Origin: Leptobrachium leishanense
Lineage: Eukaryota > Chordata > Amphibia > Anura > Megophryidae
Direction: 5' to 3'
NCBI GenBank assembly: GCA_009667805.1
Contig: CM019070.1
Location: forward strand, 51,354,451 to 51,418,450
Length of the DNA stretch: 64,000 nucleotides
The translations under genes and the position numbers were made by a program. Shown here piece by piece: positions 11,230-21,930 of the stretch. Position 1 is the first letter of the stretch; every line of letters starts with the position of its first letter. A model generated the notes under the pieces. That model was not told the DNA's origin and did no database searches. It saw nothing but the letters and a program-made list of their open reading frames with translations.

Positions 11230-11657
11230 AAGTAACATCAGGAAGCATTATTTTACTGAGAGGGTGGTGAATACATGGAACAGCCTTCCAGTTGAAGTGG
11301 TAGAGGCCAAACAGTGATTGAATTTAAGCAGGCATGGGATAGGCATAAGGCTATCCTAAACAAAAGATAAATCCAGGTTAAGTATCCATGTAATTGGGCA
11401 GACTAGATGGGCCGAAAGGTTCTTATCTGCCGACATTTTTCTATGTTTCTATGTTCTTCTAGCGCCGGTCACGTGTGAGCAGTCCCTTCATGTGCCAGAA
11501 CAACTGCACCCACCCATCCAGCAGGCCGGCGACTGGCCCTCCAGTGTCCTCCGAGTGCTGGCCGTGCAGCGGCCCTGAGGCAGACCTTGACCAGGCCGGA
11601 GTAGGTAAGTTTATGTGTGTGTGACTTGTGGGCGTGTGTGGATGTGTGACTGTATGT

Positions 11658-12838
11658 CAGTGGCGTAACTAGAAACCTGAGGGCCCCGGTGCAAGAATCC
11701 ATGAAGGGCCCCCCCCAACCCCCCCAAAAAAGATCCATATTTTTACCTTTTTTTTTTCCTGCAATATAAAAAAGATAGTATTGCCCCCAGCTCACATGGA
11801 TATATATATTGCCCCCAGCTCACATGGACATATATATTGCCCCCAGCTCACATTGACATATATTGCCCCCAGACCACACATGGATATATTGCCCCAGCTC
11901 ACACATGGATATTTTTGCCCCCAGCTCATGGATATACTGCCCCAACACATGGATATACTGCCCCAGCACATGAATATACTGCCCCAGCACATGAATATAC
12001 TGCCCCAGCACATGGATATACTGCCCCAGCTCATGGATATACTGCCCCAACTCATGGATATACTGCCCCAGCTCATGGATATACTGCCCCAGCTATATAC
12101 TGCCCCAGCTCATGGATATACTGCCCCAGCTCTGCCCCAGCTCATGGATATACTGCCCCAGCTCTGCCCCAGCTCATGGATATACTGCCCCAGCTCATGG
12201 ATATACTGCCCCAGCTCATGGATATACTGCCCCAGCTCTGGGATATACTGCCCCAGCTCTGCCCCAGCTCATGGATATACTGCCCCAGCTCATGGATATA
12301 CTGCCAGTGCCCCAGCTCATGGATATACTGCCCCAGCTCATGGATATACTGCCCCAGCTCATGGATATACTGCCAGTGCCCCAGCTCATGGATATACTGC
12401 CCCAGCTCATGGATATACTGCCCCAGCTCATGGATATACTGCCAGTGCCCCAGCTCACGGATATACTGCCAGTGCCCCAGCCCATGGATACACTGCCCCA
12501 GCTCATATATACTCACCTCCTCTGCTGCCGCCGTTGTTCCTCTGAGGTGAGCGGCCGCTGAAAGCATGCAGCCTGGCCGCTCACCGGAAACCACCTGACC
12601 AGCGCAGCCGAGTTCTCGCGAGATCTCGTGCGCTGGTCAGCTAGTTCCCATCCCACGCGAGCGGCCAAGCTGCAAGCCAGCGGGCCGCTCGCAGGGAGGG
12701 GAACAGCCAGCGGCGCTGCTCCCAGATTCCGGCGCTTTTTGCCGGAATCTGGCGGCAGCGCTGGGCCCCCCTCCAGTGGCGGAATGCCAGGGCCCGGTCG
12801 CAACCGCGACCGCTGCGACCCTGGTACTTCTGCCACTG
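11658..12838 (+). mobile_element. hAT-like non-autonomous element, CAGTGGCGT family, copy 2
   Basis: Begins CAGTGGCGTAACTAGAAACC and ends GGTACTTCTGCCACTG. The 8-bp flanks CTGTATGT (11650-11657) and TTGTATGT (12839-12846) differ at one base. The right third is homologous to 3285-3603. The middle is a 21-bp minisatellite. No transposase. Confidence 0.8.
11780..12505 (+). repeat. 21-bp minisatellite within the hAT-like element
   Basis: Unit close to CATGGATATACTGCCCCAGCT. The left copies are diverged (CACATGGACATATATTGCCC) and the centre is more uniform, with some units carrying an inserted GTGCCCCAGCT or CTGCCCCAGCT. The period is a multiple of three and lacks stops in several frames, so long repetitive open frames appear on both strands. 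They are not genes. Confidence 0.9.
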
Positions 12839-12894
12839 TTGTATGTGGATGTATGTGTGGAGGTTATCTGACAGTGGGCTGGGATATATGGCAG

Positions 12895-13395
12895 TCTGTA
12901 ATACACTCATACACACCGCACATTACTGTGAGTTTTATTGCTTGGAGCTCTGTGATACGCTCATACACACCGCACATTACTGTGAGTTTTATTGCTTGGA
13001 GCTCTGTGATACGCTCATACACATCGCACATTACCGTGAGTTTTAAGGCTGTGGAGCTCTGTGATACAGTCATACACACCGCACATTACTGTGTTTTATT
13101 GCTTGGAGCTCTGTGATATGCTCATACACACCGCACATTACTGTGAGTTTTATTGCTATGGAGCTCTGTGATACGCTCATACTGCACATTACTGTGAGTT
13201 TTATTGCTATGGAGCTCTGTGATACTCATACCACACATTACTGGGAGTTTTATTGCTCTGGAGTTTTGTGATACACTCATACACACCACACATTACTGTG
13301 CGTTTTAATACTGTGGAGCTCTGTGATACACTCATACACACCACACATTACTGTGAGTTTTATTGCTGTGGCACTCTGTGATACGCTCATACACG
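12895..13395 (+). repeat. 54-bp minisatellite
   Basis: About nine units built on GTGATACGCTCATACACACC, GCACATTACTGTGAGTTTTA, TTGCTTGGAGCTCT. The spacing measured between two GTGATACGC occurrences (12952 and 13006) is 54. Later units have small deletions. Confidence 0.9.
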
Positions 13396-14054
13396 CCATA
13401 AGTTTTTTTTGGGGGAGGGGTCATTTCATCTATGGCTCCAGGCAGTACAGATGCTTGGGTAAGCCCTGTGTAACGGGCTGCGCACACCAGTGGGTAACAT
13501 AATCAACCTCAAAAAGGGTACAAGACATATAGGGGTACATTAGACAAAGTTTACAGCATAAGGAACCAGAGTAAAGTAACACAACCATTCCAATAGTAGA
13601 GCTAGCCAGAGTGACTCTGTGGAGAGACCGGAGCATGGTACAAGAGAAAGAAAACTGTGAAATGTGAAGAATAAGGAAAGGGCAAAACATATTTAATCAT
13701 GATCTTGCCAGTAAAATGTGTCTGTGTTTGCTGACCATTCAAAATTGTGAAAGGTTATACAGGAGGGAACAGGATGTGACGACTCCGCAGAATAATTTTT
13801 ATAAACTAAATGAATGGACCGGCTATAGTCATTGTGGGGCAACGCAAAAGGCAAAATGCGGAACTACGTTGTTTTCTTTTTAGAAAAAGATTTTTTAATG
13901 ACAATTTTAGTAAACCAGAAGTAATAAATTAATCGACAAGAGGCAGAACAATATTATATGTGTGGTGATAGTTATGTTCGTGAGTGAGAATGAATTCATG
14001 TGTGTATCGGTTGTGTATGTGGCATTGAAGTGAGTGTCTGAGCTAGAAGAGTGG
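13396..14054. other. No recognisable feature
   Basis: Non-coding spacer between two repeats. A minus-strand frame at 13430-13690 has no known motif. Confidence 0.4.
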
Positions 14055-14184
14055 GGGCAGTATTACAAAGCTGGTGCTAACTTAACCAGAGCTGTTGTAA
14101 ACTTACCAGAGCCATTATTGTCTATGGAGCTGTTACGTTTACAACAGCTCTGCTTAACTTAGTACCAGCTTTGTAATACTGCCC
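14055..14184. mobile_element. Palindromic MITE, GGGCAGTATTAC family, copy 2 (130 bp)
   Basis: GGGCAGTATTACAAAGCTGG at the left is mirrored by CCAGCTTTGTAATACTGCCC at the right, with the AACCAGAGCTGTTG arm inside. The flanks (TGG, TAA) do not match, unlike copy 1. Confidence 0.85.
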
Positions 14185-14221
14185 TAAGTAGGTAGATTAA
14201 CGAGTGGGATGGGAGTATGTA

Positions 14222-17200
14222 TCTGGCTGCTCCGTGTCCCCCTGAATGTGCTGTTTATCCCCCTGAATGTGCTGTGTGTCCCCCAAGAATGTGCTGTGTA
14301 TCCCCTGAATGTGCTGTGTATCCCCCAAGAATGTGCTGTGTATCCCCTGAATGTGCTGTGTATCACCCAAGAATGTGCTGTGTATCACCCAAGAATGTGC
14401 TGTGTCCCCCCGAATGTGCTGTGTGTCCCCCAAGAATGTGCTGTGTATCCCACTGAATGTGCTGTGTGTCCCCCTGAATGTGCTGTGTCCCCCTGAATGT
14501 GCTGTGTATCCCCCAAGAATGTGCTGTGTCCCCCTGAATGTGCTGTGTATACCCCAAGAATGTGCTTTGTATCCCCCTGTATGTGCTGGGTTTCCCCTGA
14601 ATGTGTGGTGTATCCCCTGAATGTGCTGTGTGTCCCCCTGAATGTGCTGTGTTTCCCCTGAATGTGCTGTGTTTCCCCCTGAATGTGCGGTTTATCCCTC
14701 TGAATGTGCCCCCTGAAAGTGCTTTGTGTCCCCTGAATGTGCTGTTTCCCCCTGAATGTGCTGTTTACCCTGAATGTGCTGTTTATCCCTCTGAATGTGC
14801 CCCCTGAAAGTGCTTTGTGTCCCCTGAATGTGCTCTGTATCACCCTGAATGTGCTGTGTATCCCCTGAATGTGCTGTGTCCCCTAAATGTGCTGTGTATC
14901 CCCCTGAATATGCTGTGTATCCCCTGAATGTGCTGTGTCCCCTAAATGTGCTCTGTATCCCCCTGAATGTGCTGTGTATCCCCTGAATGTGCTCTGTATC
15001 CCCCTGAATGCGCTGTGTGACCCCTGAATGCGCTGTGTACCCCCTGAATGCGCTGTGTATCCCCTGAATGCGTTGTGTCCCCTGAATGCGCTGTGTATCC
15101 CCCTGAATGCGCTGTGTGACCCCTGAATGCGTTGTGTCCCCTGAATACGCTGTGTGTATCCCCCTGAATGCAATGTGTCCCCTGAATGTGCTGTGTATCC
15201 CCCTGAATGCATTGTGTCCCCTGAATGCGCTGTGTATCCCCCTGAATGTACTGTGTGACTCCTGAATGCGCTGTGTGACCCCTGAATGCGTGGTGTATCC
15301 CCCTGAATGCGTTGTGTCCCCTGAATGCGCTGTGTATCCCCCTGAATGCGTTGTGTATCCCCTGAATGCGTTGTGTATCCCCCTGAATGCACTGTGTCCT
15401 CTGAATGCGCTGTGTATCCCCCTGAATGTGCTGTGTGTCCCCTGAATGTGCTGTGTGTCCCCTGAAATGTGCTGTGTATCACCCAAGAATGTGCTGTGTC
15501 CCCCGATGTGCTGTGTGTCCCCCAAGAATGTGCTGTGTATCCCACTGAATGTGCTGTGCATCCCCCTGAATGTGCTGGGTTTCCCCTGAATGTGTTGTGT
15601 ATCCCCTGAATGTGCTGGGTTTCCCCTGAATGTGTTGTGTATCCCCTGAATGTGCTGGGTTTCCCCTGAATGTGCTGTGTATCCCCAAAGAATGTGCTGT
15701 GTATCCCCTTGAATGTGCTGTGTGTCCCCCTGAATGTGCTGTGTATCCCCCAAGAATGTGCTGTGTCCCTCTGAATGTGCTGTGTATACCCCAAGAATGT
15801 GCTTTGTATCCCCCTGTATGTGTTGGGTTTCCCCTGAATGTGTAGTGTATCCCCTGAATGTGCTGTGTGTCCCCCTGAATGTGCTGTGTATCCCCCTGAA
15901 TGTGCTGTGTATCCCCCTGAATGTGCTGTGTATCCCCCTGAAAGTGCTGTGTTTCCCCTGAATGTGCTGTGTTTCCCCCTGAATGTGCTGTTTACCCTGA
16001 ATGTGCTGTTTATCCCTCTGAATGTGCTGTGTATCCCCCTGAAAGTGCTTTGTGTCCCCTGAATGTGCTGTGTTTCCCCCTGAATGTGCTGTTTACCCTG
16101 AATGTGCTGTTTATCCCTCTGAATGTGCCCCCTGAAAGTGCTTTGTGTCCCCTGAATGTGCTCTGTATCACCCTGAATGTGCTGTGTATCCCCTGAATGT
16201 GCTGTGTCCCCTAAATGTGCTGTGTATCCCCCTGAATATGCTGTGTATCCCCTGAATGTGCTGTGTATCCCCTGAATGTGCTGTGTCCCCTAAATGTGCT
16301 CTGTATCCCCCTGAATGTGCTGTGTATCCCCTGAATGTGCTCTGTATCCCCCTGAATGCGCTGTGTGACCCCTGAATGCGCTGTGTACCCCCTGAATGCG
16401 TTGTGTATCCCCCTGAATGCGTTGTGTATCCCCCTGAATGCGTTGTGTCCCCTGAATGCGCTGTGTATCCCCTGAATGCGCTGTGTGACCCCTGAATGCG
16501 CTGTGTATCCCCTGAATGCGTTGTGTCCCCTGAATACGCTGTGTGTATCCCCCTGAATGCAATGTGTCCCCTGAATGTGCTGTGTATCCCCCTGAATGCA
16601 TTGTGTCCCCTGAATGCGCTGTGTATCCCCCTGAATGTACTGTGTGACCCCTGAATGCGCTGTGTGACCCCTGAATGCGCGGTGTATCCCCCTGAATGCG
16701 TTGTGTATCCCCTGAATGCGTTGTGTCCCCTGAATGCGTGGTGTATCCCCCTGAATGCGTTGTGTATCCCCTGAATGCGTTGTGTCCCCTGAATGCGCTG
16801 TGTATCCCCCTGAATGCACTGTGTCCTCTGAATGCGCTGTGTATCCCCCTGAATGCGTTGTGTCCCCTGAATGCGCTGTGTATCCCCCTGAATGCGCTGT
16901 GTGACCCCTGAATGCACTGTGTCCCCTGAATGCGTTGTGTCCCCCGAATGCGCTGTGTATCCCCCTGAATGCGCTGTGTGACCCCTGTATGCACTGTGTC
17001 CCCTGAATGCGCTGTGTATCCCCCTGAATGCGCTGTGTGACCCCTGAATGCACTGTGTCCCCTGAATGCGCTGTGTATCCCCCTGAATGCGCTGTGTGAC
17101 CCCTGAATGCGTTGTGTCCCCTGAATGCGCTGTGTATCCCCCTGAATGCGCTGTGTCCCCTGAATGCGTTGTGTCCCCTGAATGCACTGTGTGTATCTCC

Positions 17201-17450
17201 TTAATTTGCTGTGTGTCTAGCCCCCTACATGTGCTGTGTGTATCCCCTGCATGTGCTGTGTGTATCCCCCCTGAATGCGTTGTGCACCCTGAATGCGCTG
17301 TGTGACCTCTGAATGTACTGTGTATCCCCCTGCATGTGCTGTGTATCCCCCTGCATGTACTGTGTATCCCCCTGCATGTGCTGTATCCCCTCCTGCATGT
17401 GCTGTGTGTGCCCTGCATGTGCTGTGTGTCCGCCCTGAATGTGCTGTGCG
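14222..17450 (+). repeat. 19-22-bp satellite array, ~3.2 kb, with higher-order structure
   Basis: Units of the form CCCCTGAATGTGCTGTGTAT repeated throughout. In about 14222-15000 and 15430-16350 the variant GAATGTGCTG prevails. In about 15000-15420 and 16350-17200 GAATGCGCTG/GAATGCGTTG prevails. The last ~200 bp use CTGCATGTGCTG. The two T-then-C blocks are homologous: rare variants recur at an offset of about 1.24-1.39 kb. Unit length varies, so frames drift and several long minus-strand open frames (up to about 416 codons, 16168-17418) arise. They encode only monotonous GDTQRIQ/GIHSAFRG-type strings and I do not call them genes. Confidence 0.95.
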
Positions 17451-18120
17451 TGCTCCCCCCTCCTCACCCCCTAGCTTTGCCTGCATCCCCCGCCTCCTAT
17501 CAGCCCGCATGAGAAGGGACCACCTGTTAGCTGGCCTCACGGAGTGGGCGGGCCGCGGACAACTTGTCTGGGCGGAGCTTCCTACCCGCCCCCCTATTAT
17601 TTGGAAGGAACGTGTGGAATGTGGGCGGGACTTCTGCGGGTAGCCACCGAACCACCGCCTCCTTCTCCCGCCACAGCCACTGGCAGGCTGTAGGTGGGTG
17701 GGTCTGTTTTAGACGGGCTGGGCGGTGCCCCAAGCCTCACTATCCTTGTGGCCTAGCGGGTGAGGGGCGTGCTCGGGGGCGTGTCTCGCACTGGCCGATG
17801 CTCGCTGTGTGCGGAGCGGCTCAGTCAGCGAGGCAGCCGGAGAGGGAGGAGGTATCGTTGCGCGGTGGATGAGCCCTGTTATCCCGGAGCCTCGGCGTGT
17901 TCCTGCTCGCTTGCCGTGAGGGGTAGCCAGCGGCCTGTGAATCCGGCGGAGGGGGCGGTGCGGCCCGCAGAGGGATGCTGCCACCCTGCCTCACAGGTAA
18001 TGCTGCCCGTTACTCGGCGCGCGGCCAGTGTGGGGGGCTGTGATTGGCCGGCGCGGGGCTCAGGTGCCCTGTGAGCGGATGAGCCGGGTTCCCAGCACGT
18101 GACGGCTCTGTGTGAGCCCA
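17451..18120 (+). promoter_or_regulatory. CpG-island-like block, candidate promoter/first exon of the ARHGAP29-like gene
   Basis: Abruptly GC- and CpG-rich after the satellite. Contains GC-box cores GTGGGCGGGCC (17545), TGGGCGGAGC (17566) and GTGGGCGGGAC (17621), plus CGCGGAC, CGGAG and GCGCGCGG clusters. No TATA box is obvious, as expected for a CpG promoter. TGTGGAATGTG at 17613-17623 fits the TEAD consensus GGAATG. It lies about 17.6 kb upstream of the first coding exon on the same strand, and that exon needs an upstream exon because it begins at a splice acceptor. The link is inference. Another promoter further upstream is possible. Confidence 0.55.
17992..18002 (+). other. Candidate exon 1 splice donor
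   Basis: CACAG|GTAATG with the GT at 17997-17998, close to the usual vertebrate donor AG|GTAAGT, at the downstream edge of the CpG block. It would end a non-coding first exon at 17996. Not supported by transcript data. Confidence 0.35.
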
Positions 18121-18350
18121 TCAGGCAGGTCAAACCTGCTGCCCGGGAACATGCGTTAGTTAAAGCACCACAGATTCCTCCAGGAGACCAGGCGCTGCTT
18201 TTATACATCATTCATGTGATCTCTGGGATCGGGCAGCGATTTTCAGGTCCTGTTAGGTGAGGTTGGACAGATCCAGGGTGTCAGGTAGCCCATAGCGTCT
18301 GGAATACAAATCTAAAGACATCTGTGGCTGGCTCCTGTGTCATGCCTTTT

Positions 18351-18574
18351 GGCCCCTGTGCCCTGCGTGTCTTGCCTGTTGGCCCCTGCGTGTCTTGCCT
18401 GTTGGCCCCTGCGTGTCTTGCCTGTTGGCCCCTGCGTGTCTTGCCCGTTGGCCCCTGCGTGTCTTGCCCGTTGGCCCCTGCGTGTCTTGCCCGTTGGCCC
18501 CTGCGTGTCTTGCCCGTTGGCCCCTGCGTGTCTTGCCCGTTGGCCCCTGCGTGTCTTGCCCGTTGGCCCCTGCG
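18351..18574 (+). repeat. 23-bp minisatellite
   Basis: Unit GGCCCCTGCGTGTCTTGCCT plus GTT, about nine copies. GGCCCC recurs at 18381, 18404 and so on to 18565. The first copies carry TTGCCT and the later ones TTGCCC. Confidence 0.95.
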
Positions 18575-18580
18575 TCCCAC

Positions 18581-19394
18581 AGCTGTCAGTGCAGGTCTGT
18601 AGGAAGGAGGTGATGGTTTGCTTGGGAAGGCTGCCTGTGCATTGTGTGTGTGTGCCTGAAACCCCAATACCTTGTGGGTTATTAGTATCTACAGGTGTTA
18701 ATTTGTTTGGGGGGGGTCTGTATTAGGTGGGTAATAAGAATGCCGGTAACACCTCTCTGTCCACGGCAGAGCCCCCCTCACTCCCATGCTGCTTGTTTCA
18801 GGGCTGGGGGAGTCACCCCCCCCCCCACCTCACGTTCATACACTGGAATCTTGAATGATTGACAAGCGTCGGTAACCGAGTGTCAGTGACGTGTCTCTAC
18901 TGTGGTCACCGGCTGCCTGAGCATCATGGGAAGCACCCCTAGGGCAGTTATTGCATGCTTTGGGCCTCCAGATGTTTGCCTACAATTCCCAAAATTCTTT
19001 GAATGCAATAAATGGCAGAGAATCATGGGAGGTGTAGTGCAGAACCAGTAAAGGGGGGCTGCAGAATTAGAGATCCCTAGGGTATTTGTTTGCGATGATC
19101 TGTTTCAGGTATGGGAGCCCATGTTGTCTGTATAATATATATATTGAATAGCTCCAGTTCTTTGCTGTTACACAAACCTCTCAAATGCCGTGTCTCTTGT
19201 GTTTATGAAGGCGAAACTGGGGCAATTCCCTCACCACGATCGTAAATTCTCCTTTGCAAATGACACACACTCTGCACGTACCGTACTTTGGGTCCAGAGT
19301 TGATGATATGTGTATATATCACTGACATAGTCCATTGTGTAGCAGATTGGACGGACCAAATTGATAACGTGAGTGTGATAAAGGGAATGAGCAG
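18581..19394. other. Intron-like sequence with one MITE relic
   Basis: No gene. About 18957-19060 resembles the CTACAATTCCCA...ATCATGGGAGGTGTAGT hairpin of the short hAT MITEs listed below, but its ends are lost. Confidence 0.5.
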
Positions 19395-19486
19395 CGAGGG
19401 TGGCCTCGCTCCAACCAGCTGACAATATCATTGTAAAGCGCTGCAGAAACTGTTGGCGCTATATACATGATGATGATGATGATGAT
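19395..19486 (+). mobile_element. L2-type LINE 3' tail with (GAT)n
   Basis: CATTGTAAAGCGCTGCAGAA, then TGTTGGCGCTATATACATGA, followed by a GAT microsatellite. This GCGCTG..GGCGCTATA ending with a simple-repeat tail also closes the L2 at 42056-42800. Confidence 0.6.
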
Positions 19487-19858
19487 CTGGAGGGATATAC
19501 TTGTTCCGGTATAATGACTGCACTTGTCTTGGTGATGTCAGATTTATTGGAGAATGTTGGGTGGTCGTTGTGCTTTTTGGATGAGGCTTCAGATATCTTG
19601 GTGTCCGGCAGCTGTGACGTTACTGGGTCTAAAACGTGTGTAGTGTCTCTGTATGGAGGGACGATGCATTTCACTCATGTGAAAGGACTATAATGTGTCT
19701 GCAGATCCCATGTGTTATGATACAAATGCAAACACAACACACCGGATTAAGACCTGCAGGATGTCGGGTTGCTTTGCATTGTCTGGTGCTATCCACACAG
19801 TGGCAGGCGTTCTGTATAAATCCCGTATCTAGCGGTGTGCGCGCCTTTACTTATAAGG

Positions 19859-19950
19859 CAGGGGTCAGCAACATTGGCCCTAATGAGTGGCTGAGCATCA
19901 TGGGAGACATAGTTCCTAATCATCTGGCCGGCCAGGGTTCCTGACCCCTG
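19859..19950. mobile_element. Short hAT-type MITE relic
   Basis: CAGGGGTCAGCAACATTGGC at the left is mirrored by TTCCTGACCCCTG at the right, with TGGCTGAGCATCATGGGAGA between. The flanking 8-mers are not clearly duplicated, so it is old. Related relics follow at 20741, 20984, 21757 and 21931. Confidence 0.65.
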
Positions 19951-19977
19951 TTTAGGAGATCACTTGGTCCTGCAACA

Positions 19978-20136
19978 CAGGGTTATTCAGAGAGGTGAAA
20001 ACCAGGAGAATGACTGGAGAAGTGAAAAATTCTAGGTCAAAATAGCCAAACCAGAAAAATTCTCCCATTTATCTCACTTTCCAAATTTTGACCTAGAATT
20101 TTCACTTCTCCTGGTTTTCACCTCTCTCTGACCCTG
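19978..20136. mobile_element. CAGGGTTATTC-family short palindromic MITE, copy 1 (159 bp)
   Basis: CAGGGTTATTCAGAGAGGTG and its mirror CACCTCTCTCTGACCCTG enclose arms carrying GAAAACCAGGAGAATGACTG. Related to 52890-53068 and 24891-25040. It shares the outer 12 bp with the ~850-bp elements. Flanks ACA/AGA, decayed. Confidence 0.8.
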
Positions 20137-20740
20137 AGAGTGTTCAGTATCGCCGCAGGTTCTCTTTTATTTAAACATTTTGTAACATTTGTAGCTTTTA
20201 TTGTCAATGAAGAATAATCAGATCCTCTTCCCGCGGTTATCGTCCTGGCAGAATTCAAGGGCCAAACATCTGTTTTTTTGGGGTTTTTTTTAACGCCGGG
20301 CTTGTCTTCTAAACTGTTATAACTGCTGGGAAATCAAAAGCCATCTGTCAAAATAGCTGAGCCAAATGAATGCTAAGTTTGTCAACACGGCACATTTAAG
20401 TATAACTTGCTATTTATTTCTTGTCGACTCCCGTTTAGTAGACTAGCCCCTCCTGTGTTTTATTTCGCAAGTGTATAGGGATGAGGTAATAAGTGATTTT
20501 ATAACTTGTGTTATTTCAGGCTTTATATCTGCGCGTGATGGCTTAGTGTCTTATTGATGTCATTTTTATTTTGATTTGTCCTTTATATGTGTGAGTACAG
20601 ACCAGACGAGCACAATTCGTCAGAGTATGTTTGGCTTGTGATTTCACCCCCCTCCCCCTATCAATCAAGTGGAATGTGACTGATAATGTGTAATAAAGTA
20701 ATAATGTGTAATGATTCCTAATGCCGGTTTCCCGCTATTC
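20137..20740. other. No recognisable feature
   Basis: Putative intron sequence. Nothing recognised. Confidence 0.45.
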
Positions 20741-20881
20741 CAGGGATCTCCAAGCCCTGGCTCCCACCAGGTGTTTTGTCGAACTGCAGTTCCTAAATAT
20801 CTCTTGAATGCAGTAGATGAATTGAGGAATTATGGGAGTTGTAGTTCAGAAACACCTGGGGACCAGAGTTGAGATTCCTAC
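20741..20881. mobile_element. Short hAT-type MITE relic
   Basis: CAGGGATCTCCAAGCCCTGG at the left and CCAGAGTTGAGATTCCTACC at the right, with CTGCAGTTCCTAAATATCTC against ATTATGGGAGTTGTAGTTCA inside. Diverged version of the element at 20984-21134. Confidence 0.6.
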
Positions 20882-20983
20882 CCCTCAAAGGGGGATTGCT
20901 TGAGGGTTTAAGCCAAGCCCACTATCTTGTCTCTGAGCACAGAGGAAGCAGCAGGTGATTTGTGTATTGGCATCAGGTTAGAC

Positions 20984-21134
20984 CAGGGATGTCCAAACTC
21001 CAGCCCCCCCCCCCAGATGTCCCTGAACTACAACTCCCATGCTTCTTCTCCATCCCTCTAATGCAGTCAGAGATTTCTGGGAGTTGTAGTTCAGGAACAT
21101 CTGGGGGGGGGGGGCCGGAGTTTGTACATCCCTG
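20984..21134. mobile_element. Short palindromic hAT-type MITE (151 bp)
   Basis: CAGGGATGTCCAAACTCCAG at the left is mirrored by CCGGAGTTTGTACATCCCTG at the right. Perfect 8-bp target duplication GGTTAGAC at 20976-20983 and 21135-21142. Internal arms TGAACTACAACTCCCATG and GGGAGTTGTAGTTCA pair. Confidence 0.9.
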
Positions 21135-21756
21135 GGTTAGACCCACTTTTTTAAGATGTTTGCGTTGGCAGGTGGGCTTAAGGCGTTAATTGTCATTCAA
21201 GCTAACTAAAAACAGTTGTTTTTTGGGGATATGGCAAGTTTTCTAGTTTGGTTTTTACGCGAGGCAGGGATGACTATTGACAGTTCACTCTGCCACCCAG
21301 AGCACAATGAGGACAGAGTGTGAGACTTTTTTTTTTTTTTACTTAACCTCTGTTAGTGATCGGTTCACGTCATTTTAATACGGTTATTGACTTGCAGACT
21401 ACGAGTCATAGAACGACTTTTATAATGGGTACAGTGACGACTCGATGCAGCAATCTGCTCCCTTAAAGAGCACATTATTCCCGTGTGTAACCTGGTGCAT
21501 TGTGTCAGTAGGTGTGTGTGCTGAATGCTAAACACCTTGATAGCTGAACGTAGTGACTGCCGAACCAGTGAAAATGATGGGCCTGGGGAAAATAACCCTT
21601 AATGCTAATGACAGGAAATGAACTGTCACGTTCTTATTCTTTTGAAGATTGCATTTAATATAGCTTCTGTTTGCGTTTTCTAACGCTTACAAGTGAATCG
21701 CTCCTTCAGTGCAGGGTTATCGATTTTCATAAATTCTTTAAAGGGACGCTCCAGAG

Positions 21757-21900
21757 CAGGGGTAGCAAACCTTGGCACTCAGATGTTTTGGAACAATATT
21801 TGCCATGAGTCGCTACCATCGTAATGAGTGGCTGAGCATCATGGGAGATGTAGTTACAAAACATCTGAGGACGGGGCAATATTGCTGACCCCCCCCCCTG
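21757..21900. mobile_element. Short hAT-type MITE relic
   Basis: CAGGGGTAGCAAACCTTGGC at the left and ATTGCTGACCCCCCCCCCTG at the right, enclosing GAGTGGCTGAGCATCATGGG. Same family as 19859-19950. Confidence 0.65.
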
Positions 21901-21930
21901 CCTTAAGGGGGCTCTTCTAATATTTTAGAG

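Larger units (their letters stand above)
9485..11458 (+). mobile_element. CR1-type LINE, copy A, 5'-truncated
   Basis: Reverse transcriptase domain, thumb-like C-terminal region, then a 3' UTR with GGCAGACTAGATGGGCCGAA and the terminal TTTCTATGTTTCTATGTTC. That octamer-like ending is typical of CR1. The 5' part, including the endonuclease, is missing. Interrupted by a MITE at 9705-10131. Two further copies of the same family lie at 24763-25255 and, on the minus strand, 62714-64000. Confidence 0.9.

Noticed and set aside
11781..12594. Overlapping repetitive open frames on both strands in the 21-bp minisatellite
   Set aside because: The period is a multiple of three, so frames stay open by default. 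Tandem DNA, not protein constraint.
12895..13395. CRISPR-like array of regularly spaced repeats
   Set aside because: The 54-bp units are contiguous tandem copies without unique spacers, in a vertebrate genome.
14385..17418. Long minus-strand open frames (up to about 416 codons) with GDTQHIQ/GIHSTFRG-type repeats
   Set aside because: They come from a stop-free satellite unit; several overlapping frames are open at once, and unit length changes shift them. No start context, splice sites or non-repetitive domain.
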